NCBI GenBank assembly: GCA_936450465.1
Contig: OW388293.1
Location: 85,210,134 to 85,274,133 of the forward strand
DNA: 64,000 bases
Direction of reading: 5' to 3'
DNA from: Gibbula magus
Taxonomy: Eukaryota; Mollusca; Gastropoda; Trochida; Trochidae
Below are positions 12,801 to 25,480 of the stretch, piece by piece (the first letter of the stretch is position 1; the number at the start of each line of letters is the position of its first letter). A program made the translations under genes and the position numbers. The notes under the pieces were generated by a model, which did no database searches, was not told where the DNA came from, and saw nothing but the letters and a program-made list of their open reading frames with translations.

Positions 12801-13660
12801 TTGACAAAAAGAACTAGTTAGGACAGGTATAGGGATAACACATTCATTATTCCCTATTTGCAACATTTAAATGCAGACCAATGTATCATTTTCAATTATG
12901 AATAAAAATATATGGTTAGCCGTCACATATTGCAGAATATACAGAACAGTTAACTAATTACCAACATTAACATCATTATCAACGTTAATGACAACTGCAT
13001 GATTGACACTAGGTAGAGATATTCACCTGATAACGTCATATCCATTGTTTGTAGGTTAATGCTCACAAATATTATTCATATGATGCGTTCCGAGTTTCAG
13101 TACCTGGCACTACAACATCCTTTTATTTGCTGACTCAGTATTCAAGTAGCAAATGCACGACAATTACGTTCTAATGTTTATTTAAATGATATTGCATATA
13201 GTCATAAAACATGTACATGTACATACAATGACGATGTGTAAAGATTGTAAATATAATGCATAAACTGTGGTGACAAAAGTTTATTTGAATATGTAACTTC
13301 ATAGTTAACTCTCATTAAGCTTCAATAACTTGTTTGTATATCAGTTGATACTTCCAATGGTTTGAAGTTGAATCCAGAAATGTTCAATTTCTGTTAATAC
13401 TATGTTCTATGATCATAGTCAATTTGATATAATATATTGTCTATAATACAGCACTCATAAATTAAAGTCTTTTTCAAAGCCTATTTAATGAAGGCAAACT
13501 GTCATTCTAATAAAATGTCTCTGCACCACATTAAAATAGCACTAACTTTAAATGGATTTCTTTGATTATCTGATGTCAGCTGTTAAACATTATTCTTTCA
13601 ATTGTCCTAGTTTTCTCCTGCAGAACACGATATTAATATTCCATAATGCCATCGTGAGAA
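9886..13660. other. Gene-free stretch with a tandem duplication
   Basis: No supportable gene. About 10902-11140 and 11239-11400 are direct copies, sharing ATTGAGCAGCAG, ATGAGGCAATCTG and CATCCATCTCCTAATCAATT. TGACGTCA lies at 11019-11026 in the first copy and is lost in the second. Confidence 0.45.
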
Positions 13661-13685
13661 ATGCCAGATGTAGCTGAAATTGCTT
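13661..13685 (+). CDS. Candidate short first coding exon (copy 1)
   Basis: ATG plus seven further codons (reading MPDVAEIA) is followed by a strong donor, T|GTAAGT. A diverged copy at 29960-29984 keeps the ATG, frame, length and donor (reading MPDATEMS). Homology runs about 150 bp across both, so this is a duplicated segment and conservation of the ATG-donor pair may be incidental. No downstream exon was linked. Confidence 0.15.
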
Positions 13686-14194
13686 GTAAGTAATTCACTA
13701 CCCAGATCATGAAGTGACAGCCCCCTCTGGATAGATTTATTTTATAGTTTCCCAACACGGGAGAAGCTGGTATCTCGAATGGTATTGGTATAGCTGTAGT
13801 CAATATTCATCGGCATGACATTTGTAACAAGGAATATAAGAAAAAATCGCAATAAACTAAATTGTTTTTCCCAAATTCAGTTTTCGGAATGTATGCTTTA
13901 GTAATACTGCCAATGACCTTTCAACTGATTACAGTAACCTGCCAGGCAAAAGAAACTATTCACGTCAGTTGATGTCGAATAATTCAATACAGACATGCAA
14001 TACTGTTTTCTTTGGTCAATGTTCATATTGCACGCCGAATTCCATATTGTATGCTGACGGTTCTACTTTCTCTAAACTTAACACTGTTTCCCCAATTCAA
14101 TCTTCGGAATTTATGCTTTAATAATACTGGAAATAATCTTTCAATTGGATTTTGACATAAGATTCACAGCAGAAGTAAGAGAAGGGTCACTCAA

Positions 14195-14370
14195 ATTATC
14201 ACGAACAAGGCAGAAAAAAGCACTTACCCAGGGTGACATCATAAGTCTCTCAACACATGTCTCAGTGTTTGGCAAGGAATCACCCTTCAAACTTTCAGGA
14301 AATTTAGCATTGAAGTTGGTAACCCTTCCATGCCGCGAGTCGATCCCATTGTTGCCGAACTCAAAAAACT
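14195..14370 (-). mobile_element. Degenerate SINE-like fragment
   Basis: AAAAAGCACTTACCCAGGGTG followed by CTCTCAACACATGTCTC parallels the SINE copies at 26.5 and 45 kb (CTTGCCCAAGATGACACC, CTCTCAACTCATTTC). A GAGTCGATCCC block further right recalls the tRNA-like promoter end of such elements on the minus strand. A 116-codon plus-strand frame over this interval is therefore probably accidental. Confidence 0.35.
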
Positions 14371-14499
14371 ATATACAAGAGAAAGTAAAACCGTCATCGT
14401 ACAATAGGGAATTCACCGGGCAATGTGGATATTGTAAAGTGAATTGCTTGCCTGTGTTACGACCATATGCCACCACCAACACAAATTATACATGACACA

Positions 14500-17400
14500 A
14501 ATAACAGCTGAATTTAGGTTATATAAATTGATGATATTATTTTGTAAAAAAAGCTTATTAGTTGAGAGAAGCTATTCATGCAAAATATATTGAATAAACT
14601 TGGGTTTTATAATGATATTACAGTTTTAAAACCTATCAGTTTTCATAATCTGATCTGTCAAAGAAGCTTTAGAAATGAAGAGAAAGTGACGGTGTGCCTG
14701 TCATTTGTTAAGTGGCATTTTCATTATTTTCAATTTCAAATGTTGGCAGTTTACTATTAAATATTCCGATTGAGGAGTTTATGTCAAGGCAAATGTGACG
14801 TTGTCCGTCAACGAATAGAGTAAATGTAATTGTCTCTGCAATTTGGAGCTGTAATTGAAATGCCATTTCATTGAAAAACCAAAGACAAAATATTAATCAC
14901 TATTAAAATTGCAAAGCTCGCACACAATTGTATTGGTTTGCCCCAGTTATCGTCTATTATTCACCTTATTTCCTTCTTAATGAAGGAATGACATTTATGA
15001 ATGAATTGAAAGGCTGTGGTAATAATGTTTCGAAGCGTGAAGGTGCATTGCACGTAGTCAATGTTGATGCACTAGATGTAATATCATTGATGTGGTGCAC
15101 ATGAAATCAGAGAAGAGTCATATAACATCAGACATTAATGTCATAACCAAGCATGTTAGCATCGATCAACATTTTAAACATTTGAGTCCCCATGTATCAT
15201 CATATACAGATTAATTCACAATTTATACATTTTTCATTAATATTTGAAAAGTTATAAAGCTTTCAACGCACTCTGCAGAACTGATCATGTCTCTAAATGA
15301 AAAACAAAATATGACATTTTTATTTCTTTCAAGGTGTATAATGTACTTTGACATTTAAACTTTTCAGTATCATGCTGAACTGTCTTCCTGCCCGGTTCTT
15401 TTCTCTTTGAAGTGACTATTTGAATCTCTCTGATTGGCATGGCCGTCTGTGACTAAAATACTGGGAGACAATACCCACCTTTCCTCTGGCTGTTTACTCT
15501 TACTCCTAATCTAGCAAGCAGACGGCAGTTCCCTAAAACGTTTTTTGTAACTGCTGAAACAGTGACAGTACATCAGAAAAAAAACATTTCAAAGGTTTGC
15601 AGCATCATTTGACCTCAACATTGATCCCTTTTACTAATAACTATCATTGTGTTTTATGGACACTCAGCGAAAATGAGAATTAATCACGTTAAGTTAGTAG
15701 ATCGCTGATCATAGCAACTGAATTATGTAACACGTTGCGTTACTCAAATTACAGAACTTTACTAATTTCACATATATGCCCTATTATTCAGAGCGAATAT
15801 AGTTCAATATATATAAATCTCATGTTGATGGTCTTCAAATGTATGATAAAAAGAAGAAACAAAGTTTGAAGGAATAATGCTAACCCCCTTAGTTTCTGAG
15901 AGAATAGTTTCATTCCGTCATGACTTGTATTGCTAAGTAGAAACATAATTACATGTTATCTTTGCATTAGTCGTGTTGCTATGACACTCTAGGTTCAAAT
16001 GTGTCTTTCGAACCTTTGATCTGAAATCAATAAATATTTCTTTTTTAATCTATTTTGCTGAACATAATAATACATGCCATTTCGCATATTCAACTAACAA
16101 TATGTAGTGAATATTACCTCAATGGGTAGGGTCGGTGTAATTGTTTATAAGCACAAGACCGATATTTGTCTAAGAAATGTGATCCTGCAATGTGTACCTT
16201 TACACGTTGTTAAACATCCCCTGTTCTTTTCTTGATGATGATTGTTTAATATGGACGTTGTTTGGTTATGTTTACACGGGGTTGTAAACTGTGATACGTT
16301 CAGTATAGGTGACTATTTGACTTATGAAAATCAGATTGGATATTTTGCACAACTACTTCATTAATAATAGTTCTAGAGATGCGTAACTAAATCCGTCGTA
16401 TTGCAATGTTGAAGCAATATATTTATTTATTTGTAGAAATGAAAATTGATTCCAAGTGGGGGTGTTTTTAGATCCAGCAATCTCAAATGAATTCACATTT
16501 TAGTTAAGCAAACACTGTTTAGCAATGTCAATATTGAAGTAGCGTTCGTTTTCAATTCAGATGTTCTATCTCACAGCGCAAAGTAATCAAAGACTGTTGT
16601 CATAATATTCGTGGGATTAATTCAAATATGATGATCTAATTAGACACTAATGAAGAAAGTTTACACCTCAGTTGGTTTTATCATATGTTTGATTTTCAAT
16701 TACCAATATCTTATGTTTTCGAGGTCGTATTCTTAAACTGAAAAATGCAGGCGTTTAGTCATCAGCCATGGAATATTTCTATGTAGGAAAAATGAAATTT
16801 TAAATTCATAAATTCTTCCAAAATTAATTTGGATAAAACACAACTGTTCATCGACATATAACACATCTGCTAAGTGAAAATCAATAAATGTGCCTCATTC
16901 TGCACACATTTACAACATTATAAACATGGTTGGGGTAATGTTGGTGTACAATATGAGTTGATACCTTTTGGTCCTTTCATGCCTCTAACTCTGCATGTTT
17001 GTAAAAAAACCGAGTATGATTGCCGAATCAGTTAACATTGAATAGTAAATAATATCCGGGTTCTATCATATCAATTTGTTTTGTTTGTGTTACTGTATGA
17101 GTGAAACAATAGGGTGTAAAGTTTCTTTTGTACCTCGGTTTATCAACGTAATATGTCATGATGTGCTTTTTATTATATACTAATCAACTAGTATGTAAAG
17201 CACGAATTTCAAGACGCATTTGAAACTATTAAACTATAACTTTAAACTGTGTTTATTATTTGATAATGGCAACACACTCTGATATACACAAATACTTTGA
17301 AACAATCCTACAATATATGAGAATTAAATTATGCACGTATTTTACTGGTCTATCATTCGCGTGATTTGTTGAGTCAGCATGTCCGTGTACAATATTGCAA

Positions 17401-19774
17401 ACAACCAGGTACCACTAAATGAGTTCATGTTTCTCAACAAAAGGATTTTAGTTTAGGTACCAGGTGTGCAGCCACACACAGAGGAAGTACTTGATCTAGC
17501 TTATTATCCAATTGTAGTTTTCAAACACAAGGTAGTTATGTTCATGTTTGGTATGACTGCAGAAAACTAACCATGAAGTCAAAGAATATCTACATAACAT
17601 TATTTCTTATGTTACGATTAGGAAATTAAATAATGAAGTCTCCAAAGGAAACCAACAAATGAAAACAAACACGTCCTAATATTATTCACGTTGTATTGAA
17701 TAAAACTCAAATTACTGAAATTAGCGATACAGATTTTCAAACAAGAAACAATAGCGATAGGGTCAGACATATACTAATATAACTTTACAAATGTCTTCAC
17801 TACACCTTGAGTCACCAGATGTATTGATCTGTAAAGTATCTCAATGAGTTGATAACCAAGCTCATGTCTGTGACAGATGAAGATATCCAAGTGCAATCAT
17901 ATATATCCTTTAGCTAGTTAGAAATCATCCACCGAAGTAACAGTTCAAATCCTAGTGATCCTAAATTTAACGTGTGTGACCCGATATAACTGAGAAGAAA
18001 GAAAATTCAATTTCAAAACACATAGACATAATTGTTCATATACAATAGTTGGAGGTTCGTGCCTTCTGAAAGGGTTATGATAATGATTTCCCCATCTTAA
18101 TCTGTCAAATGGTTACTGCAAATGTGTGAACACATTTAACATGACCATTAAGAAACTTAAATATAGCATATCTATTCACACATATCCAATTAGTAACTTA
18201 AAACGTTGCACATATTTGACACATTACACATTACTAGATGTGGTAATCACATTCAAGTATTGGTATCACAGTAGCTAAAGAGGGGGCGCTGACAGGATGA
18301 CGAATACAATGCTATTAACTCCTCTGACTTTTCCTCATTTATTGTATCAACGATACAAGATGTACCAAGATGTCCCCAGACCTTATATAGTGAGGTCGAT
18401 AAATATGGTATCTGATTTATCCATTAGCAAGCCTGATTATCTGTTCCTGATATTGGCAAGTGTCTCAAGTGCGAACTAATAAATCATCTTCTATTGTTCA
18501 CATAGCAAAAGGAAAAGTTTATTTCATAATTTTGAAATTAACATGGATGCACTACGTCATAACTTAAATAAAACATATGATTTTATTCATAGCATATATC
18601 CTTCATTTATCTTCCTTAAATGTTTATTAAACCTTCGTATGACAAACAATATACAGATTATCCGGTAATCAGCTGTCATATAATATATGACTTGACATGG
18701 TAGAAATTGAGAAAAAATGAGAAAACACTTTAACTGTATCTATAGGTTAGATCGAATATCAAGTGTACATGTAAGGATGTATGGATTGCAATCACAGGGG
18801 GAAATGGGGACGTTGTACAAATACGCGTTTTAATAAAACATTGAAAAGGAGTTAGAACCATGCAACAATGTAATTCTATATAATCGTGTTACAATATTTG
18901 CTCTAAGAAAGGGTTATCACCTTAGTATTGTAAAATACAGTTATAACTAGTTTAAGAAACAGTAATGTTAATCATACTGATTAATGCTCCCCATATATGA
19001 CTTCCTAACAGTACACTGTTTGCTATCTCAGCGTCGATTTATCAGATATGACAATTTCTAAACTTGACTGATTGTCGGACTTCTTGTCGACCTCCCTTGT
19101 ACTCACCTGTATGTGATGAGATACAATAGGAATATAATCCGTTTCCAAATCAAATGTCATAATTTATTACTATCCTTATTTATTTATTTATTTATTTATT
19201 TATTACAGCTAAGAACATACTCGACAAGTAGCCATTGGTTAACAATAACATTGTTGAAAAATGTTTGGTGATTAAACAAATAAGTGAAAGGGAATGAGAA
19301 AGTTTCACATGAACCGATTAGTAACATTATTAAACTGATCACATTAAATCATGTTGAAAATATGATTAACATAATTGTTGTTTTTTATTTTAAATATGCC
19401 ATTACATCTTGTTATCATATTCGCGCAGCTAGTGGCATTTGACTTAATGTGATATTTAAGAATTAACTTTTAAGTTCACAGTCCACAGCAGTTTTATTTC
19501 GACATTAGCATTTAGAAATTAGTTATATTTCGAATAATCTGACACAGATTACGTAATGTCACAGTCATTTTAACTTGGGTTCATTACATGTATGCAACAT
19601 ATCCAAATTTACACAATGACCAATGTGGAAAAGTATTGGAATTAAAATCATATATTGAGAACTGCATTTTTACTTAACGATGGGGTAAAAACACATTGAA
19701 AACCGATGTCAATGATATCGTGTCAGGGTGGCAAGTGTTTTGATCTTGATTTAATTATGCGTTTGATATATAGA
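14500..19774. other. Gene-free stretch with diverged duplications
   Basis: No supportable gene. About 15378-15625 matches 22100-22350 (GTCTTCCTGCC, TTTGAAGT, GATTGGC.T.GC.GT). About 16648-16945 matches 7035-7345. About 18955-19130 matches 21775-21920 in direct orientation. A TTTA tetranucleotide run lies at about 19173-19204. Confidence 0.45.
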
Positions 19775-19917
19775 GAATACTAAACGACGTCCCGTTTAAT
19801 AACATATTTATGAAACGAGTGGATGGTTTTGGTATTTAACGAGCGAAAGCGAGTTAGATACCAATACCATCCACGAGTTTCATAAATATGTTATTAAACG
19901 GGACGGAGTTTAGTATT
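19775..19917. repeat. Palindromic foldback element, family P copy 1
   Basis: The arms run from GAATACTAAACGACGTCCCG on the left to its reverse complement at the right. The centre ACGAGCGAAAGCGAGTT is nearly identical to that of the copy at 50415-50555. Stem sequences differ more between copies than the centre and the TACTAAACG ends. Confidence 0.75.
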
Positions 19918-20199
19918 TTATTTATTACACGCTCTAAATTAATGAAATATGTAATTAAAGTTTACTATTCATTCATGTTGATGTGCGTAAGGATACATCT
20001 CTAACCATGGACGCATAACGCCAAAAACGCACTAAACACCAAAAATAGACCAAGCAAATATCCGTTAATAACAGTTTCAATTTTGAACAATACAATTTCA
20101 AAACACTCATTATACATTGTCTTTATGTTGAACTATAAGAAGTGCAAATTGGCGAGTAAACAAAAACATCGTATTAATCTCGCTAGATCTTATGAATGA

Positions 20200-20310
20200 T
20201 GTCAGGTGAGTGTGACGTCATCGGAATGCGACTGTTTTCGATTCAGTTAGGCTAGTTACAGCTGTACGTAGCTGCGGTTGTTTTGCCAAAATAGGCTCTG
20301 TAACACCAAG
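20200..20310 (+). promoter_or_regulatory. Possible promoter with CRE octamer
   Basis: A TGACGTCA palindrome at 20213-20220 sits in a GC-richer stretch directly upstream of the candidate signal-peptide ORF. There is no clear TATA box. The link is inferred from position alone. Confidence 0.2.
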
Positions 20311-20427
20311 ATGACAATGATACTCGGGAGTAAAGTTACAGTTCTGCTGGTAGTTTTATCTAGCGACATTTTGGGGATCAGTGTCCTTGTTGCCGATGAA
20401 GTTAACATTGACGGCACAAATTGCTAA
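20311..20427 (+). CDS. Candidate small secreted peptide or first exon with signal peptide
   Basis: The 38-codon frame starts in acceptable context (CACCAAGATGA, A at -3). It has a short basic N-region (one Lys), a hydrophobic run VTVLLVVLSS followed by DILGISVLVA, then DEVNIDGTNC and a stop. The shape is that of a signal peptide with cleavage after VLVA. It may be complete or may be read into a downstream intron. The DNA just after it (from about 20412) has an inverted copy at 60.0-60.25 kb, but that copy lacks the ORF. I do not recognise the product. Confidence 0.28.
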   Translation: MTMILGSKVTVLLVVLSSDILGISVLVADEVNIDGTNC

Positions 20428-20665
20428 CAGAAGGCCTGAAAATGGAGTTCCGACATTTTAGTGAACGTTAAAATGTTAGGCCTAGGCTATATAAACATTG
20501 ACAGTTACCTTGAAGCATTTTTTATTCATATATCTTGGTATGGTATCCTCTGTAACAACAGACAGACATGAACAATGCCTCCACAACCTAGAAAACTTAC
20601 GTGTCGACACGAAGTTACAGTACAGTAGTTGTTTACATTCTAAACAGTCAAACCCATTCCGCAAA
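20412..20665 (+). repeat. Dispersed repeat, inverted copy at 60010-60245
   Basis: The reverse complement of about 60010-60245 matches this interval over most of its length, including GACAGACATGAACAATGCCT and a later AAACAGTCAAACCC. The two lie 39.5 kb apart in opposite orientation. An open frame (20550-20701, with RHEQCLHNLE) continues through both copies despite indels, but the second copy diverges and ends early. No family is recognised. Confidence 0.5.
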
Positions 20666-21214
20666 AAAGAAGAAGAAAATATCAAAACGTACCTTATATG
20701 ATTACAATGTAGTAGCATTAATACTCAACTGACGATTGTCACATGATTCGTGGGTTGAACATGAAGTTTATTCCTTATGAATTTAGAATGTAGACTATGT
20801 CAAGTTGCATGACAAAGCCATGCAAATGGCGGTCAAATCGCGAGGACACTAACGAGATTCAAGGGAACTAACTCTGAATCAATCAAGTGATACTGGTTGA
20901 CGGTAAATTGTGATAGAAGCCTCCGTACAATATTAATCGTAACGACGTTGTGTGAAAAAACTTGTCCCGAGAAATCCAGTGCGAACCCAAAGGCCATGTG
21001 ACGACTGGAAAGTAGTTCCGACTGCGATCGCTTTCACGTGCAATGTTTCACAACAGTGTTGAATAACATTTCGATGTTTCACAACAGTAGTATCTTCAAC
21101 GAGAGTGTAATAAATTGTGTTTTTATATTTGTATTTGGACTAAATGTAAAGACATACTTAAATCCTAAATTCCTTAATACGATAGATGACATGATATACA
21201 CACTACGCGATGCT

Positions 21215-21355
21215 TGTCATGACGTCAGTGCTAGTGATAGTTGCTTTACTCTGAGGGTGTAGGTTGAAATTGAACGGACTCGGCCCGAACAAGAAGAACA
21301 TATACTATTGTAGGTGTCTGTAGTGTTATCCCAAATGTAATACATGTTTTCACTA
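21215..21355 (+). mobile_element. tRNA-derived SINE, copy 1
   Basis: A degenerate B-box region (GAGGGTGTAGGTTGAAATTG) is followed by a shared downstream core with TAGTGTTATCCCAAATGTAA. The same order recurs at 21.5 and 56.9 kb. Confidence 0.4.
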
Positions 21356-21469
21356 TCTAAATGACTTGTGTTTTTTATGCGCCAATTTAAACTATCAAAG
21401 GGGTACTGAAAGTAAAATTAACTTGAGTATCGATTGTTGGACTTCCATTCTGTCTTGAGCCTGTGGTCG

Positions 21470-21590
21470 TGTTGTTAGCTGTTGGTACGGTCGGCGCTGG
21501 CGATAGTTACCTCACTATGAGGGTGTGGGTTCGGATCGTGCTGTTGAAAGTAGTGTCATCCAACATGTAATGATGTTAACTATAAATGTA
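21470..21590 (+). mobile_element. tRNA-derived SINE, copy 2
   Basis: A tRNA-like head with GAGGGTGTGGGTTCGGATC (B-box-like) is followed by GTTGAAAGTAGTGTCATCCA, the core shared with 21.25 and 56.9 kb. It lies about 250 bp from copy 1 in the same orientation. Confidence 0.45.
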
Positions 21591-22122
21591 AAAGTATGTA
21601 AAATGTCATATAATGGCGATGTATTCGTACTTAAATATATTATACAAGAAACTTGAAAGTCTACAACACTGTACGCAAAACATATGGACATAATTCATTA
21701 GTTTATCATTTGTTGAGTCAGTATTTCAAAATAGGGCGAAACCATGGTTCACATCTAAAAAGTATAAACCTTTTCAGAAACATTAACGTTTTATCATACT
21801 GATTATTGTCCTCCATGTATACCTTCTAGCACGGTTTGCAAACTCAGGATCAATTTCTCAGAGTCAGGTCGTTTCTATCTCTGATTCTATTGTAGAGCAT
21901 CTTTTCTCACCTAATATAACCGCAGCATAATTACATTAAGATTTGATAGTTCTGCTCTTGCAGTGTTAAGGAATATTTAAAAATTGGTGTTTCAAGTGAA
22001 TCCAAGATGCACAGTGTCTTTTGACCGGATCATTTCAACAAATGAATATCACTTTTTCACACTATGGGTCAATGGAAGTAACTAAAATGATATCTTCTCG
22101 CCTGTTGTCTTCCTGCCTTTTT

Positions 22123-22140
22123 CCTCTCTCTCTCTCTCTT
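22123..22140. repeat. CT microsatellite
   Basis: A short (CT)n run within the 22.1-22.35 kb duplicate. The partner at 15.4 kb has no CT expansion. Confidence 0.7.
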
Positions 22141-22349
22141 TGAAGTAATTGTTTGAGTGACATTGATTGGCGTAGCTGTTTGTGATCAAAGTAACACGAG
22201 GCAACACCTTCCTTTCTAGCGGTTTTTACTCTCCCAAAGTAGCCAACAAAATGTAGTCCTCTAAAAAAACAGAAGAAAAGCTGCTGAAAAACTCACAGAA
22301 GATCACAGAAAGCCTTTCAAACGTGTTAAAGCATCATTGAACCTTTTTT

Positions 22350-23660
22350 AAGACGTGTCCACTTGCACACGTGTTATATCCCCGCAGGAAACCGAAAGTG
22401 GTTTATGTGGTGGAAAAGTCCCGTCCATCCATTACAAAAAAATGTACCTGTGTTCTTAAATCAATTCACACCTTTTTTTATCAATCTTTCTGAAAGTTTA
22501 CATATTCATTGAATATACGATTATATTAGTTATACAGTTCTAGTATTGCCGGGTGAATTCTTCAGATTCATGCCCCGTGAATAAGAGCGCTTTAGTTTAT
22601 GATTAAAATAACCTGCGTTCTGGAATCAATTCCTTCAAATGGTAGGTTTTACAATTTGTTTTCCATCACTGTTCTGTGAAGTAAAATAGGTTACCTCTAT
22701 CTCAAAATTAAAAATAGTTATTATGTATTTATTTGTATACATGTAATACATGTTCCCTCAAGCATACTAACTGTCGTTTTCCTCTTAAAGTTTCGATAAC
22801 AGACTTCTTTCTTATCTGTTATAAATTTGGAAAAAAATGCCAACCCAAACGATTTCTATTCCTGTAATTACACCCTGCTTTTAGTAACTAACCCATGTTT
22901 TTATTGGATTAATTGCAGAATAATGAAATGGAAGGAAAGCACTTTCGATTTGACATTCTATTCATTTGAACCTCGCCTAAAGTAAAATGAACTGCTCAGG
23001 GTTTAAAGTTTTTTTAAGGAATATGTGAGATTTTGATTAGTGTATAGCCCTTTTCAAATGTCAACAATTTAATCATTACCAGCTCTTATTCGCTCCTCCT
23101 CCTTATCATCATATAGGTGGATTTACACTTGCACGAATTTTCCATCCGCATTTCAAGACCTCAGTGCGTGCCAATGCGCTGCGCATTTATTATATAACTT
23201 GTTTAAAAATGCTTCCAAAACACTGCACACAACCCAGTTTGCGCATTCATCGCACACACCTCTTTTTTAGTTTTTAGTATTAGATTCCTAGATTATGAAG
23301 GGTTAAATATTCTCTTAGCGACTATAAAGGTTGATTCTTTGATTTTGAAGTGGTATTATATATCATCTCCTTAGTACAGGGGTCGATTCCAAGATGGTGA
23401 ATGATTATAATATAAAATCTACCAAATATATCGGCTGATTGCTAGACTGTGAAGGCTTATAGTATGTCATCTATCGATTATTGTGGTCTATTTTTACATT
23501 GCCAAGGGTTAACTATTTCACTACTATCCTTACTAACAAATGCTCACCTTTATTCATACAACGTGACTGCAAATGCCAGTTACAAGACAACAGTAATGGC
23601 CGCAATAACAAATATTACTCAATACAAGCTTGATCCGATGTAATCATATACACGTTGAAT
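22350..23660. other. Gene-free stretch
   Basis: No supportable gene or structured repeat. A locally GC-richer segment near 23100-23260 (TGCGCTGCGCATT) may be an eroded mobile element. Confidence 0.4.
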
Positions 23661-24700
23661 GGTGTTGGTGCGAGAACCCGTGCCTAGTGTTTTGTAAAAC
23701 TGCTGTTTCAGAGCTTCAGAGAAAATTACATTTCTACACATGACAAGTACATGTCACATAACCAAGCAACTTGAACAAGAAATGCGCAAAGGCGTGAAAT
23801 TGAAAATAATTAAGTTGTTTAAAGAACAAAATATGCCAAACACTATCTCTTTGAGTATTGATTTCTTTGGTGTCGGTTTTTGAATTGCATTGTTCAGCTG
23901 CAGGGTGATCACTGATACACAGCACATTTGGCAGTGAGGGGTTGTTTTGTAAGACTTGTCTTTGAAGTTAAGATGTTCGATAAAAAGAGGAACACTATTT
24001 AGATTGTTAGTTTCATATGAAAATGTCATACTCATCGGGATTATATGAACAAAACATTGTTAGAAGTATTATGTTCACAGGGTAGCATAATGAGAGCTAC
24101 TTACTGCATAGCCATCCATCTAGTGAAAGAGTAACTCAATAGTCTCATACTAATAAAATTAAAGAAGGTGGTATGTAAACATGACCTTTGTATGGAATTC
24201 TAAATTGTAGTTTTAAACATATCAAGGAAGAAAACGTTATGCTTGCACACTTTATTAAATGTCATCACTTTGTTTGAACTATGTTGTTAATTGTTACTAG
24301 GTCGAAAGCACTGTATTCGTGTCGAGGCAGAAACCCATTTAAGCATATGCTATATGCCGATCAAATAACAAGTTCATTGAGGAAAATCGTCTGAAGAAAT
24401 ATTTACTCAACAGCAAGCCAAAACCATTTTCTGTTGGCAACTTTCTCAACAATAGAGTCAATTTAATTGATAGATGATGAGGCCTTGTTTTCTATGTTAA
24501 AACATGCATTTTCATGGAATTTACATTAGAATGATTCCATTTCGAAACTCAAGAGAAAGAGTAAAGTTTATTGTTACACTTTTCCACATTTTCTATCATC
24601 AAATCTTTATTAATAACAATGTATTATAAAATGGATCACATATGAATCAGATTTTGTTTTATTATTATGTTATGAGTGCATTCTCGCATTTCATTTACAG

Positions 24701-24882
24701 AATCAAGCAATGGAAAGGTTGATTTAAATCTCTTATTTCCACATGTCCAATGTTCTAAAGTCAGTCATCGTTTCGCCCTTTTGAATTGTATATCAGAACA
24801 CACAAACATTAAATACATCGTTCGTATCACACATACATTGAATTGCATCAGAAATGATCGTGCAGGCAGAGTTGAATTTTGA
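24701..24882 (+). CDS. Candidate terminal exon inside copy A, product unknown
   Basis: The acceptor CATTTCATTTACAG is followed by a frame of 59 codons plus stop, entered with 2 nt carried. It starts SSNGKVDLNLLFPHVQC and has three cysteines overall. Copies B and C do not keep this acceptor or frame, which counts against a conserved gene. It may be a chance frame in a repeat. Confidence 0.18.
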
Positions 24883-25389
24883 ATATAGTGTGAGTGAATA
24901 TAAATCCAATCCCAAACAGTGTTGAGTTGAGACTACGATTAACAGGATGACTTACCATTGAAAGGTACGGTCTTGTGACCACGGTAGATAAAACCTTCAT
25001 TATAGTGTACCTCTTCTTTTAAAAGTAGCGTGTCATTTTCTTCTGGTAGTGTGAATACTGAACTTGTTTTTACCGCTTACGAGAGTAACATAATCGTATT
25101 TACTCTACCCTCGGACAATGATGGTACTGCTGGGCAATATGTCATTTGGCACGAACCAGTGTCACACAAAATAGACATCATTTTGTCATGTGACCTGTTG
25201 TGATCAATAGGCCTACACCGTTGCAGTCGGGATTAACAGACATACAAAACCTTCAAATACCAGATGTCATGTTATCCATTAGCATGGTACACATACACAT
25301 GACGTTGTATTTTCGATGGTGGAGTTTATGTCATTACTAAAGTATCCAATGAGCACGGAATTGTTCCAATTACACTCAATATCGATTGC

Positions 25390-25480
25390 TCCACCACAGG
25401 GAAATCAAACATACAGCTATCCACGATGTCATTTTATGGAGAAGAAATTCCCCTTCCTCGTATTTCATGATTGTCCGTAA
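25390..25480 (+). pseudogene. Decayed copy of the 54.83-kb candidate exon
   Basis: After CTCCACCACAG the frame reads GN, YS, PRCH and EKKF, as in the 54830-54973 exon. It then loses frame and hits a stop. The homology covers both intron-like and exon-like sequence, so it belongs to the A/C element body. Confidence 0.3.

Noticed and set aside
14145..14495. 116-codon plus-strand frame
   Set aside because: It overlaps a degenerate SINE-like segment and changes character along its length.
23734..24035. Two overlapping minus-strand frames with a similar frame at 33887-34099
   Set aside because: They lie in the inverted-repeat arm; similarity reflects DNA homology of the arms, and the 28-kb arm breaks the frame.
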